From the NCBI GenBank assembly GCA_021904315.1, contig CM038917.1, positions 8,416,041-8,480,040 of the forward strand: DNA of 64,000 nucleotides, written 5' to 3'. The notes under the pieces were generated by a model. That model was not told the origin of the DNA. It was given only the letters and a program-made list of their open reading frames with translations, and searched no databases. Source of the stretch: Sphagnum magellanicum (lineage: Eukaryota; Streptophyta; Sphagnopsida; Sphagnales; Sphagnaceae). The position numbers were made by a program, and so were the translations under genes. Positions 24,653-37,514 of the stretch are shown piece by piece; position 1 is the stretch's first letter, and each line of letters begins with the position of its first letter.

Positions 24653-24655
24653 TGT

Positions 24656-25300
24656 ACAGTGAATAATATTTTCATGTGGTTATCAAATCTGCCTTATTCA
24701 TATTTGAATTCAATCCATATTGAATCCATTAAGATGGTGCCTTGTTGTCTATATTTAATCCAAGATGCAAAGATTCAAATATCATTGTGGTCCATGTAAT
24801 TATGATCATCAAATTTGCCTTATTCCAATATGGCTTCAATCCATATTGAAACCATTGATGGTGCATTGTTCTTTCTATTTAGTCTAGTATTGATTGTGTG
24901 AAATACTAAGGTCACTTGACTAATCCATGTAGTGAACCCTTGTGGTTTTCAAATCAGCCTTGTAATTTACAATCAATTCATTGATGGTGGCTTGTAGTCC
25001 ATAGTTTAGTCCATTGGTTGTTGGATTACACTTACATCTAGTCTATAGTTCAATCTAGTGTTGTACATTATTCCAAGCTTGGGATTATTTACAATTCAAA
25101 CAATCTAGTTTATTACATACATTGAAATATTGGTATTCTAATAACTTGTATAATCTAGATTTACACGATGGGCTAAACTATATAATTTATAGTGCAGTTC
25201 TTGTGTCTATATTAAAATGGATATTTTGTGGTAGATCACTAAACCTTAAAACCATCATTGAAATGGTTGTAGACAAAGTTTTTTCTCCATTTCAAAGTTG
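24656..25300. other. Unassigned sequence upstream of the transposase relic
   Basis: It contains near-duplicated phrases (CTGCCTTATTCATATTTGAATTCAATCCATATTGA-like at about 24690 and 24815), suggesting a decayed ~130-bp repeat. No coding motif is visible. Confidence 0.3.
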
Positions 25301-25309
25301 CAAATGAAG

Positions 25310-26726
25310 GACTTCAAGTTGAACAAGATGCATTTAAGAGCTTGAGGCCTTTTTTTGTGAAGCACATGTGAGATCGAAATACATGTTGTATATATCACAT
25401 CAAATTGGATGAGCTATGACATGGATTAAACAACATGAGAGATCATTCAAATCATGCAAAGGTATGTACAGACCATGCTAATGACCCAAGTGCACCTTGC
25501 AATGTTATTTACAATGGGACAACTAGTTTATGAGAGTCCATTGTTTGCCTTAAAGGTGACTTTGAAGAGTGACATAAAAGAGAATGTTTGTATGGTGAAT
25601 GTTCTCATTGTGGTGTTGGTAATTAAAATTTTGTCTTGCTAAAGAAAGTGATATGGATGGTCAACTTGTAAAATGGAAGCGATATGCCCTTGAGGAAACT
25701 AGGGCAAGGAAAAGCTTTGAAAAAGTTAACTTTGGTATAAAAGGATACATCATTTGACAGTTCATAAAGTACATGTAGCCTAAGTTGGAACACTTTGTGA
25801 AACACAATTTTCAAGCTATGTGGTAAGACAAATAGTTCAAGGCATGTGTAAAGTCCTTTCTAGAAAACTCAATTGTTTCTGTGGTAGAGTTTGCAAAACA
25901 TTATTTTTTCCAGATGCAAAATGAGGTGCAATCCATGCGCTAGCGTTCCTATCAAATAACAATATTTGTGCATATAACATACCACCACAATCCACATCAA
26001 AATCCATATGATGAGGACTTTCATTTTAATTGACTACCATTTTTACATTTCAGATGACCACAGACATGATTCTGAATTTGTTCAACATTGTTTTAAATTA
26101 CATTGGGGTTATATTTTTGTCCACAATTTTCTACCCACATGGCACTATGTGTGTTCTAATGGATGTGCTACTCAATTCAAATCTTCAAAACTTTGGTATT
26201 TTGTGAGTCAATACCTTAACATGATGGGTGGTTAAAAGATGATGTGGCCATTTTTTGGTTCAGGAGATGGTAAAGGCCTTCATGATGGGGCAAGTGTAGT
26301 GTTTAAGTGGTTTTTACAGCATGAGCAATTGGATAGCCATGGTGTCAAATTGCAAAATGCTGCTGAAGTTGTTGAATTCTTTCATGAATGTTTGTCTTTT
26401 CGTCCAAAATATTTATATTTTGAAAAGAATGAGCCCATTCATAAAAAGTTTTGGCATGTTAGGTTGAGTGACGTGGATTGGACCTTTAATTCATATGTTT
26501 GTGATGTTGTGCGTAGTACTATGAAGGTTCATAATATTTGTGTCACAAATAAAAATATGTTAATTCAACTATTGGTCAAGCACCTTGCATGTTTCTATGT
26601 GATTTATTTTGATGGTCAGTGGAAGTAGTGTACTAATGTGAATTGGATAGGATATTGGGATTCCAAGGATTTACAACTTGTAGATGTTAACTATGTCAAG
26701 GATTGGACATGTATGATAGTTGGGAT
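25310..26726 (+). pseudogene. DDE-like transposase relic, 5' part
   Basis: Translation near 25330-25420 gives FKSLRPFFVKHM, then RNTCC, a Cys-containing N-terminal region. At 26008-26230 it reads HWGYIFVHNFLPTWHYVCSNGCATQFKSSK, and after a stop 26239-26628 gives MMWPFFGSGDGKGLHDGASVVFKWFL. The paired blocks S-x-G-C-A-x-Q-F-K and W-x-F-F-(x)3-GKG-(x)2-DG match, from memory, a widespread family of RNase H-like transposase-type proteins in animals and plants that usually has SDG and HGKG at these spots. Here they are SNG and DGKG. Many stops are present. The frame is cut at 26726 by an inserted CACTA element and resumes at 29871. Confidence 0.55.
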
Positions 26727-27479
26727 CACTATGAAAATTTGTGTCTGTGGCAACTAAACTACCTTACAACTAGAGCTCCAAAACAACTAATATACAATTG
26801 CATTACAACTATCCCATGGAAATATGACAAATTAATAAAATGCCACATCAATAATCAAAGAGTTGTATTGTAGTTGCAAATTAATTGTAAGATATATGTT
26901 TATGCAATATAATGTATGCATTGTCTATACAGTTGTAGTCAACCATGTTTGATTTTGTCGACAAGTTGCATTTTAGTTGCATGTAACAACTACATCATAA
27001 TTAGGATAAATTTAATTACTAATCAACGATTGTTTTGTAACAAATGTATGGTCTTAAATAACACATATGATCATGCTAGGTGTATACATTTCCACCACCC
27101 AATATATATGACATTTCAACTCGTTTACAACTATAATGCAACTATATTTCAATTTAAATTTCAAATTTTTAAATTTTGAAATTTCAACAGGAAACCCTTA
27201 AGAAAGTGACACATGGTAGTATATCAATAAATTTGCCCTAATGCATCAATGACCTTCATACGCTTATGCTTGTTGTCAAGAAATTCAAAATGAATTTTTT
27301 AAAAAAATCTTTCTATATTTAAACATTTTGTGTATTTCTTAGTTTTTTGGTAATGTAATTTTCATATCATGTGTTATAACTAAGATTATTTTTGTTTGTT
27401 TTTTTAGAATTAAAACCAAAAGGTTGTTATAAATTTTATTATTTATTTAAATAACTAGAAATTTAAGGCTTTTGTTTTT

Positions 27480-28260
27480 TTATTTTGGAGGTTGAAGGTT
27501 CATGTTTTTGCTCATTGAGAAGTTGAAGATTTTTGTTTTTTCTCTTGGAGGTTGAAGGTTTTTGTTCTTATTCTTAGAAAGTTTGAAAGTTTTTATTTTT
27601 GTTCTTGGAGGTTGAAGGTTTTTGTTCTTGTTCTTAAAGAGGTTGAAGGCTTTTGTTTTTGCTCTTGGAAGTTGAAGGTTTTTCTTTTTGCTCTTGGAGG
27701 TTGAAGGTTCTTGTTTTTGCTCTTAAAGAGGTTGAAAGCTTTTATTTTTGCTCTTGGAGGTTGAAGGTTCTTGTTCTTGTTTTTAAAGAGGTTGAAGGCT
27801 TTTGTTTTTGCTCTTGGAGGTTGAAGGTTTTTGTTTTTGCTCTTAAAAAGGTTGAAAGCTTTTATTTTTGCTTTTGGAGGTTGAAGGTTCTTGTTCTTAC
27901 TTTTAAAGAGGTTGAAGGCTTTTGTTTTTTCTCTTGAAGGTTTAAGGTTGAAGGTTATTGTTTTTGCTCTTAGAGAGGTTAAAGGTTTTTTGCTCTAACT
28001 TTTGAATGTTGAAGGTTTTTGTTGTTTTTTTTGGATGTTGAAGGTTCCTTTTTTTTACTTTTTGATGTAAAAGATTATTGCTCTTACTTTTAGATGTTCA
28101 AAGTTCTTACTTTTGGTTTTATATGTTGAAATTTTTTGCTCTTATTCTTGGATATTGAAGGTTTTTATTTTTGTTTTTGGATGTTGAAGCTTTTTGCTTG
28201 TGGAGGTTGAAGGTTTTTACTTTTATTCTTGAATGTTCAAGGTTTGTGATTCTTGGTTTT
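27480..28260 (+). repeat. Minisatellite with ~28-30-bp unit
   Basis: Units of the type AGGTTGAAGGTTTTTGTTTT plus TGCTCTTGG repeat more than twenty times, with a higher-order alternation (CTCTTGGAGG against CTTAAAGAGG) of about 60 bases in the centre. The 94-codon ORF through 27653-27937 is a by-product of the repeat period. Confidence 0.9.
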
Positions 28261-29327
28261 TGTTTATTTGCATATATTAAAGAAAAAAAATGTGAAAATA
28301 TATTCCATTTTATTTATAAGTTGATTAAACAAGTTTAGTTTAACTTATAATGATGAAAGATTTTTGAAAGGTGATTTTTTAATGATAATCATGTTACATA
28401 TGTCTTGTTTTTTGTTTGAACATTTGTGATGACTTTTGTTGGTTTTATGTTATAGGGCCAAACTTTAATTATGTTTCAATCCATCAACATCAAAATTATG
28501 TGTACAAGGTAATATTCTTTCAAATGTACCTAAAATTGTAATTCATTTTACTTGATTATAACCACAATATTTTATTATATTTGCAAGTGTACAAATTATA
28601 TTTTATTTTATATCAATGTTCTACATATGTTGCATTTTAATGACAAATAAGTTGCATGTTAATGGCAATATAGTTGTAAATTAGTTTTATTCAAATTGAA
28701 AGGATTATTTAGATATTTTTGAATTACAATGTTATGATATGCTACTAAATTCATTTCACATGTGGAACTAAATATCATAACATGGTAGAATTCAAGCATA
28801 TAAGATGGATTAAAGAAATTGCATGGCTCAATCTCCATTTCAATAAAATAAAATAAAATACATTCATTTATGAAACATAGTGTTTTAGATGACAATATTT
28901 GATTCTTGTGGGTCATCGTTTTTATGATTTGACCTTTTGTTTAAATAGAAATTTTTTATATTATAAATAGCTTGGGCATTATAATTAAATTCATAATTAA
29001 ATTGTCTTTTGATAGAACAATTTTATTTATTTATTTATTTATAATATATTCTTCAACATGGAATATAAATCTATTTAAAGTTTCAAATCCATTTCATGTT
29101 TATAAATAGTGATGTCTAATGCAATTCAACATTATTTATTATAATTAAGACAAAATGATAATGGTTGTGTGAAGTTTGTATAATTGCATTATAAGTTGCA
29201 ATTGAGTTGTTTAGTATTACTAAATCAACTACCATACAATTGCTTTGAAATTCAAATTTCAACAGCTAGTTACAAATTAATCACTAAATCTTTAGTTGTA
29301 AGTTAGTTGCAAAGGATAGGAATAGAA

Positions 29328-29545
29328 TTCATTACTCAAATGGATGAATGAAATAATTAAAGAATATATTCGTTAGACTAGTTATAAAATATATAAACAA
29401 AATTCATTCATTAAATGGATGAATGAAATAATTTTAAAATATATTCATTAGACTAGTTATAAAATATATAAACAAAAATCATTCATTAAATGGATGAATG
29501 AAATAATTAAAGATTATATTCATCAAACTAGTTGTAAAATAATTA
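29328..29545 (+). repeat. 75-bp tandem repeat, about three units
   Basis: Units begin near 29328, 29402 and 29478 with ATTCATTA-like sequence followed by AATGGATGAATGAAATAATT and ACTAGTTATAAAAT. It lies close to the right end of the CACTA element. Confidence 0.8.
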
Positions 29546-29870
29546 CAAATAAGTTACAAAAGGTATTCACATATATCATCCGTTGACAAATGGATTAAAA
29601 GCCACATTGGCATTTCATTTGCCACATTGGAATGTCCATGAGAATCTGACGTGGAGATTAGTTACAAAAAAGTTGCATATAGTTGCATGTGAGTTGCACC
29701 GTATATATAATATTGTATACAACATAGGGTGTCCATTACAACTATTGCAACTACTGCCACTTGTCCATTAGCACTCAAGGCCATATAAATACCATGAGTT
29801 GCAAGTGTCTATTACAAGTGGGTTTTCCATTTGCAAGCCTAGTTGTAAAATCTTGTATTTTCTTATAGTG

Positions 29871-30297
29871 GATGGTGATTGGCAACATGGTGTGAATGGC
29901 AATGAGTTGGCAACAAGTTTAAAGATTGGAAATAATTTTGTTGTAAATGTTGAGGAAGGAAACAATGAAGGCCAAGACTTTTGGGTCATTTGTTGCACAA
30001 AGCCCTTCGCATATGATTCAAAAGGATTTCAAGTGTAAGTGGGGCATTGAATTCATGGCAATGGATGAAGTGGTTGCAAGAAAATATTATCAAAAGTGGG
30101 GGGATTCAAATTCATCATTTGTCCTACTTAAAGATTCTCATGATGTATATATGTATTCTCATTTGATTAGGGTTGTCAAGTTTTTAATGCCCTTAAAAAA
30201 CCATTGGGTTTCTAAGAATGATGTAGTTTATGAGTTACCACTAGATGCAATTTCGTGTATAAGGGAAACTATTACATTGCTTGACTTAGATGATTAA
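29871..30297 (+). pseudogene. DDE-like transposase relic, 3' part
   Basis: This continues the relic ending at 26726. It reads DGDWQHGVNGNELATSLKIGNN, then FWVICCTKPF and, after a frame change near 30020, KCKWGIEFMAMDEVVARKYYQKWG, a GxEFxxxDxVVAxxYYQ pattern that I associate with the C-terminal BAH-like part of these proteins, and finally SHLIRVVKFLMP and a terminal acidic LDLDD. The relic halves match in orientation and order across the GAT-flanked insertion. Confidence 0.5.
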
Positions 30298-31379
30298 TGG
30301 GCATTACCCATAGCATTGTTCTTTGCTTCATTTGTTTTTTGAACTAATGTGTGTGTTATGTTTTGTTAAATAGGTTGGCCAGAGTAATAAAGGGTTACTT
30401 AGCAGGGGTTCAACTCCCCTCTGGAAATTATCCTAATGTGGGTGTTGTGTTGAAGGTACTTCAAATCTATGAATTTGTTTTGTAGTCCTTTTGATCTCTA
30501 AAATTGTGGAGATTTATAAGGTGTTTTTGACACACAATATACATTGGACTATGTAGTTGTGATTTATCATTATGCTTTCAACATGGATTGAGTGTTATCC
30601 TTTGTCTTAATTTTTTTGCTTGATATTTCTGGCTAAGATTAAACAAACTTAGTAATAAAATGAATTTTTAAAAATATATTATGCTATAGGTAGTGCCTTT
30701 GTAGTTGTCAAAGTTGGCATTGGCAGGATGATGAGGGGCACTCAACATGTTTTTTCAACTTGTAACTATCACAGGAAATCTCACTGCCATTACAATCTCT
30801 CTGTCATAACAATCTTTTAACATCTATGTGTGTGCATTTCTACCAGGCTTTCTTGCTACTCCATTAAAACCCTAACTACACTAAGGTTTAATTTCCAAAC
30901 AAATTGTGCACTCACAAAGATACTTATAAATATTTCTAAATGAACTTGTGAAACCAATTACAAATCATTTATATCAAGATTTAGCTATGTTGCTTGAGCA
31001 CTAGTTGACATTATGACCGAGTATTTCTTCTACTTCGAGAAATTTGAAAGAAACTCAAAACACAAAATTGTATAATCTCTTGCCGATAATTCCAACAAAT
31101 TGTCATTTACCTATCTACACCCAATGTCAATAGCTGACAAAGTGAATGACGAGTAATGGGAGCTAGTTAGTTTCAGTCATGATGAAGGTGATGGTTTGAT
31201 ACCTTGTGAATGTCATTCACAAGGTTATATCTGCAATCGATCTTATTGTGTTTATTTTTGGCATTGGCCAACTAATTCAAATTTTACTTATGTGGTGACC
31301 TACATGTTTCTATAGAGTTTCCATGTAGCTATAGGAGAACAAGCATAACTCTTGAAAGCCTCCCAAATATTCAAACTCC

Positions 31380-31600
31380 GTAAGGATATTCAAAGACGAC
31401 AAAAATATCCATAGTCCACAATTGATACATGTAATAGTCAAACTCATGTATAGGCTATTAAAATAGTCCATCAATTTGTATAATACACTCAAACTCCATA
31501 AGCATATGTATGTATAAATAAAAAATGTACTCATATAACAAATTGTCAAACAATCCATGGAGTTTGAATGTATTATACAAACAATATGTCGTCTATTTGA
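31380..31600. repeat. Isolated copies of the 115-bp repeat family
   Basis: Phrases such as ACTCCATAAGCATATGTATG, AAATGTACTCATATAAC and CAAACAATCCATGGAGTTTG resemble units of the array at 35180-36370. One or two diverged units are present. Confidence 0.5.
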
Positions 31601-31648
31601 ATACTAACTTATATATTCAACATAAGACAATTAAATGAAAATTGACTT

Positions 31649-31654
<6 letters not shown>

Positions 31655-31686
<32 letters not shown>
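31655..31686. repeat. TA microsatellite
   Basis: A continuous AT dinucleotide run of about 32 bases. Confidence 0.95.
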
Positions 31687-31689
<3 letters not shown>

Positions 31690-33044
31690 ATTTTATACAT
31701 CTTCTAAGCATTATGTCCATCCATTATAGTAAAATCACTTTCAATTCATGGCCATAGCTCTAATTTATTCAATGATATTCATGTAGAATTGCAATGATTA
31801 CAAAGTGAAAATGGAGACTTTGAAGCTGCAACTTCATATCTTGGGCTTGGTCTTTGCCAATGCATTATCAAACAATCAACCAACTAAAACAAAAGTATCC
31901 AAAAGTTAACATAAGTTAAGAAATTCTCCATGTGCATGATTTGTGTTCAAGTCCATAGGTAAAATTGTTTTCAACATACATTTTGTAAAAGACTCCCCTT
32001 GACAAAATGCTTCTTGACTTGTATCATCACATGTAAAGATTGTTCCCGACATAAGTTGTTGAAATATGTTCTATAAATGCCTCTAAACACACTTTTCTAA
32101 TTTCCAATTGAAGACATCTACAAGGTGTGGAAATAGATTGGGATTGAATTATACTCTTCAATGTTTTCACATTCGTCACACTTATAGGCACACTATTATG
32201 AGCACATCTTGTATATCTAGATCCTCTGCCTCCTTTATAAGAAAGCATATCCCCAAGATCTACAACATATCAATAATTGAAAAAAATTGAAAAACTTAAT
32301 ATTGACATCAAGTTTTTTAGTAATCATGAAATAGAAAAGAATGATTTTGCATTCAAAGATTAAAAAAATGATGCAAAACAAAGAAGTTCAAAATTTTAAA
32401 CAAATCACCAACATTACTAAAATCTTGAATGTGTCTAGCAAGGGCATTGAGTAAAGTCCTTTTTGCATTCATTCCATTTAGATCTTTGTTGGTAGCTAAT
32501 TTCATACATGCACCTCCCATGTTTCCTCTTAGTTATTGCCCTATTGCCCTAGAAGACAAAAAAGAGCACCATTTCAAGACAAGGCATTAGACCATTGCAT
32601 CAACCTTATGTGACTACCAATGTCATCACAACCAACTGTGCATAATTAGGTATAAGCGCAAATTGACCACAAACATAATGCCACTACCAAAACCTCCATA
32701 AATACCAAAACCAATTCTACCAAAATCAATTCATGCACAAGTAGTAACTTAGTATAGATGACTAATCAAGTAGTTGATCAAACACATAAATTCAAATTTG
32801 TGATGAACAAGTTTGAGCTCTTACAAATAGTCAATTAGAAGACTAATTTTTTCCTTTAGTAGTTCGATTTCTAGCATGTGCAGCTTTGGTAGTCTTTACA
32901 ACATAAACCCTTTCATTGATGGGCTTTTTAGTGTTGGTTCCCCTTTTTGATGGTGATCCCAATTTTCACTCCTAGGTCTACCTCTTGAAGTTGTCTACTT
33001 GCAAACAATAAAACCTTTTTTTTTGGGAGGGTGGTTCATGAACA

Positions 33045-33400
33045 TTTTCATTACCTTCTAATTCCTCCTCACCTTCTTCTTCAACCTCCTCCTCTTCATA
33101 TTCACTTGGTTCTAATTGTTCATGTTCATCACCATCTCCATCATGGGCATCTTCTTTGTTTGTTTCATGGCCAAATTCTCAACGAGGCTTCATCAGCGCC
33201 TTCTTTACATTGGAAGTTTTTGCACATTGATGAACCTCTTGCTTTTGGGCAGAACTTGACATCTTTTGGCCAAGTTTGCATTTACTTAGATTGTTCACTT
33301 TAGAATCCGTTGCCCCCTTGTTGGGCAAAGTTGTCAAATGAATACTACCCACACTTAGACTAGCATCTAAAGTGCAAATAGGGCTTGCAATTGGAGGCTA
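33045..33400 (-). pseudogene. Acidic, Glu-rich coding relic, unassigned
   Basis: On the minus strand one frame reads through KMSSSAQKQEVHQ, KTSNVKKALMKPR, a stop near 33180, then an acidic stretch (EPSEYEEEEVEEEGEEELEG) and NVHEPPSQKK. The Glu/Asp run is typical of a disordered nuclear-protein tail, and the surrounding window suggests a transposon protein terminus, but I cannot name it. The plus-strand 90-codon ORF over the same bases is its His-rich antisense shadow. Confidence 0.3.
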
Positions 33401-35179
33401 GAATTATCCAACTTTCTTCCCTAATGGATGTGTGTTTGCAAATGACATTGAAGCACACTCTTGTTGATCTATGGCAGAGAACCATGGGTGTAGTCATGAT
33501 AAAAGGATCCAAGGACTATGTCGAGTGTAGTAAAATCTTACACCTTCCTAACTTTCAAAAATCATTGAAAAAGTTATAATGATCGGAAATTAATGAAATT
33601 AAGTGCATACTATTTTTATACTTCTAAATTGCATCTCAATGTTTTTAATGTAATTTAAAGATATTTCATCATAAAATGAATTGAAAGCAATGCACAGTCA
33701 AATGTTGAATGGGAATTGAAACTTTGAACCTCCTTTATCTTATGTAAATTTAAATCATTAATTTAAAATTTTTATTGATGGCCATATATTAATGATTATG
33801 AATGCTTGGTAGTGATAAAATTTTGAATATACCTTGTAATATGGTTATCCACTATAGTCTTTTTGTAGTATTTGAACATGTTTTTAACCACTGGAACTAC
33901 ATAATTTGAAAGACTCCTCCCAAGACAAAATGTTTTTTGTCATGTAAGCAAGGGTAAGGGTGCATTTTCACGAAGATTGGATGTGTTATGTGGGATTATT
34001 TCTTTTTTGTGTGAATATGAAGTGTTATATTTAGAATGATGTTGAAGAAAATCATTCTTAATAAATTTGATGTGGGTAAAATCATAGTCAAAGGAGCCAC
34101 CCAAGTGAGTGGACACTCTTTAAAATTGAATTTTTATATGTTTGAAAAATCACAAGAAAAACATAATAGTTTGAATTGTCATAAAGTTTTTTGGAATATT
34201 TTTCATTAATTGGAAAGTTTATATGCTCAAATATTGACACAAATCAAATTTTGTTTTGCATGTTCAAAGCACTCAAACCTTCAGAGTGGATAGTCTTTGT
34301 TTTTTCAAATGTATTTTTTTTCTACCAAATGTGAACCATTCCTTTTAAAAATTGGAGAGGATTTTAACATTGATGATTAAAAGGGAATATAGACTTGAAT
34401 TGATGGAATTTTTTTTATAACCCATTTGAGTACATTTGATCTAAAAATGTTTTTGACCCTGAAAATTATGGATTTTGAAAATGTGGCTTTAACAAAAGTT
34501 GTTCATATATATATGTGATTGAAGGCATGAATGCATAATGTAATGATATAAAATCAAAATGTATTCAAAATGTATTTGTATCTAAAATGTAGTGTTAAAT
34601 GGGGTATTCAAAATACAAAATTTTAAGTTATAAACCAACGTAGGAATGACACATGTTATGAGCAGTCCTTGGAAAAGGACTTTTACCTTGGCGCCCTTGG
34701 CTCCTTTGACCATGATTTCACCCATGTATAATATATCATTGAGGGTTTTAAACAAATATATATATTTTAAATGTTGAGATGTTTACTTTTGTTGAAATGC
34801 ACACATTTGATTTATCTATAGAATTATCATTCAATAAATACATTTAAGTACACGTGATTTGAAATTTTTTGGAAAGATACGTGGATTAATCTTTTAAAGT
34901 TGACATTATCATCTTACAATAAGCCCCACTCAAAATATGTAAACCATGTTTCAAATGTGATAAATCTTAATCCTTTCAAAGCATTAAAGCCTTGTACTAA
35001 GTGGCTCCTTTGACTGTGAATGTACCTCGCAAAATAGATCACAACATCAAAAAAATTTAAAAATTAATATACACAATTCATGGAAAACACATATAACATG
35101 CCTACATCTAGTGATAACAAGCATAATAAAAATGACCTAAATTACACACAAAAGTTACAAGTACTTGAAGTAAATATGC
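33401..35179. other. AT-rich DNA, nothing recognised
   Basis: The sequence has no recognisable ORF. Two phrases of the type GGCGCCCTTGGCTCCTTTGAC / AAGTGGCTCCTTTGACTGTG near 34690 and 35000 hint at a decayed duplication. Confidence 0.3.
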
Positions 35180-36370
35180 TATGAAAAATTATAGACTCCA
35201 TTCAACCCCATAAGCAAATTTACACAACTAGTCAATAACAATTACATGTGTGGACTATATGTACATTTCAATTGACTTTCAAAGGACTTTGTAGTCCATC
35301 CATTAAAATGAAATTAGATCAGACTTCATAGGCATATACATATACAAGTCCAGGGTCAATACATAAAGAAATTGGTCTTTCACATAGACAATTTCAATCT
35401 TCTATAATCCATCCATTACAACACATAAACTTAGCATAGTCTATCTTAACACATGGTGTCTCAACACATAGATTGTCTTAATATTTTATAATTTAGATCC
35501 ATTAACATATAATTAGTACATTTATGAATCCCCATAAGACTAAGTAAAACAACTCAATAATCACTATGTAAGTATAGATGTATACTCACATGGACAATCA
35601 ATCATTACGCAATATGTATCCATAAACAAATTAGTACATTTAGATTCCATAAGCATATGTATACAACAAGTCAACATTCATTCAACCTATAAAGATAATG
35701 TATTCACACATATACAAACCAAGATTGTACATACATACAGATTGCTAAAGGATTTTATAATCCATCCATCATCACATTTGTACATTCGAACTCCATAATT
35801 GCATATACAAAAGAAATCAAGAGTACTATCTATGGAAACAATGTACATGCACAGACTATCAAAACACTCTATAGTCCATCAATTATCATCATAGTACATT
35901 CAGACAACATACTTGCATATATAAGAAATGTCTAGAACCAACATCTATGGAGATTATGTATTCATACAAACTATCCAAGAATTCTATAGTCCATCCATTA
36001 CCACATTAGTACATTTAAATTACACTCTTGCACATATAAAAGAAATAAAGAGCCATTATCTATAGAGATAATGTATTCACACAAACTCTCCAAGGACTCT
36101 GTAGTCCATCTATTACCACATTAGTACATTTAGACTACATGCTTGCACATATAAAAGAAGTGAAGAGCCACTATCTATAGAGATAATGTACTAACACAAA
36201 CTCTTCAAGGACTTTGCAATACATCCATTACCACATTAACATATTTAGACTCCATGCTTGCACATATAAAAGAAATCAAGAGCTACTATTTTAAAAAATT
36301 ATGTATTCAAATAGCTTTTCAAAACATTATGTAGTCCAACCATTAACACATCTATAATGCAAAGTGCAAG
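35180..36370. repeat. Tandem array with ~115-bp unit
   Basis: The marker (G)TAGTCCATCCATTACCACAT recurs near 35291, 35403, 35756, 35871, 35986, 36101, 36216 and 36331, a spacing of about 115 in the right half. Each unit also carries TTAGTACATTTAGACTCCAT, CACATATAAAAGAAATCAAG and ATAATGTATTCACACAAACT. There are about ten units, better conserved to the right. It is satellite-like but short. Confidence 0.85.
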
Positions 36371-37476
36371 ACAAGGGACAAAAATGCAACATGCAAACAA
36401 GATTTACACACAAATCACAACTACAAAGGCATCAAATTTCTATGGTGAATATTGTACATCTAAGTGAACCATTTGATATAAAAAAATCCATGTTGTGAAT
36501 GCAATTCATACAATTTCCATTATAAAAATTGCTACCATTTAAAATTACAAATTATTTTTTACTACATGTACAAGTTGAAAATGTAGAAGTTGGTAAGAAT
36601 TAAGTGCACCTAGGTTGCTAGCCATTTCATAAATGACAATGCAATTTTGACCTCCAATCTCCATGTTGTCAAGCCTTGGTTTTCTTATACCACTATAAAG
36701 CCACCAACTATCATGCATCTCTTCAACACATAATGGATCCACACACTTTGTGGATGTGCTGAAATGGACCATTGCACACCATGGATGATACACACTAGAA
36801 AAATCTTCAAATACATGACTGAGTTTATGATTGGTATTCTAGTCATAGAGGATTAAAATGACTAATAGCTTTAAATTCATTACGGACGAGTTGTTGAAGA
36901 CAATAATCGTTTAAGATATGATGTGGCACAATGATGTGTCAATGATGTGGCACGTTTCATTCATTAGTCATAAAGGACATATGTGAAATCATTAATCATA
37001 GATTAATCATTGTGTAATTGTTTTTTATTATTTAAATAATAATAATTGATATTATTATAATGTAAATAATAAATAATAATTTTATTTCCATTCTTTTTAA
37101 TTTCATTATTTTTCATCCTCTCAATTATTGACATGTGTCACCACTTAAGCTAGGTTTTAAACTAATTTAAATGGCTAAGTAGACCACTTAATCTACTGAG
37201 GTAGGCACCTAACCTAGGTATTCTAATTAGGTGTGGAATATTTGGTCCATCATTGACCGCAACAATGTCATTTGTGAAATTTGATCTTTGGACCCCAAGG
37301 ATGGAATTGAATATCTTTACTATCAAGCCACCCCACTTGTTGTGTAAACAATCTTAGACCATACTTCATATAAACATTACACACAACTTTAAATTTGATG
37401 ATTCATATCTTATTGATAAATTGTCCAAATGAAAAAATAAAAAACTTATTCATAAAATTCCTTCAATAATGTACAC

Positions 37477-37514
<38 letters not shown>

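Larger units (their letters stand above)
26727..29870. mobile_element. Non-autonomous CACTA element with GAT target duplication
   Basis: The ends are CACTATGAAAATTTGTG at 26727 and, reverse-complemented, CACTATAAGAAAATACAAG at 29870. The flanking GAT (26724-26726 and 29871-29873) is a perfect 3-bp target duplication, the length typical of CACTA elements. Both ends are rich in TACAACT/AGTTGCA subterminal repeats. There is no transposase inside; the interior is a long minisatellite and a 75-bp array. Removing the element rejoins the two halves of the transposase relic, which independently supports the boundaries. Confidence 0.85.
30298..33040. other. AT-rich DNA, mostly unassigned
   Basis: No motif-bearing ORF is visible. 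It includes sequence at 31380-31600 resembling the 115-bp array further right and a long TA microsatellite at 31655-31686. Confidence 0.35.

Noticed and set aside
27653..27937. 94-codon ORF with repeated FCSWRLKVLVFALKEVE units
   Set aside because: It is the translation of the minisatellite; the frame stays open only because of the repeat period, and it lies inside a non-autonomous CACTA element.
33031..33303. 90-codon His/Leu-rich plus-strand ORF
   Set aside because: Antisense shadow of the acidic minus-strand frame.
35180..36370. Regularly spaced repeats considered as a CRISPR array
   Set aside because: The unit is one continuous 115-bp tandem repeat with no unique spacers, in a plant sequence.
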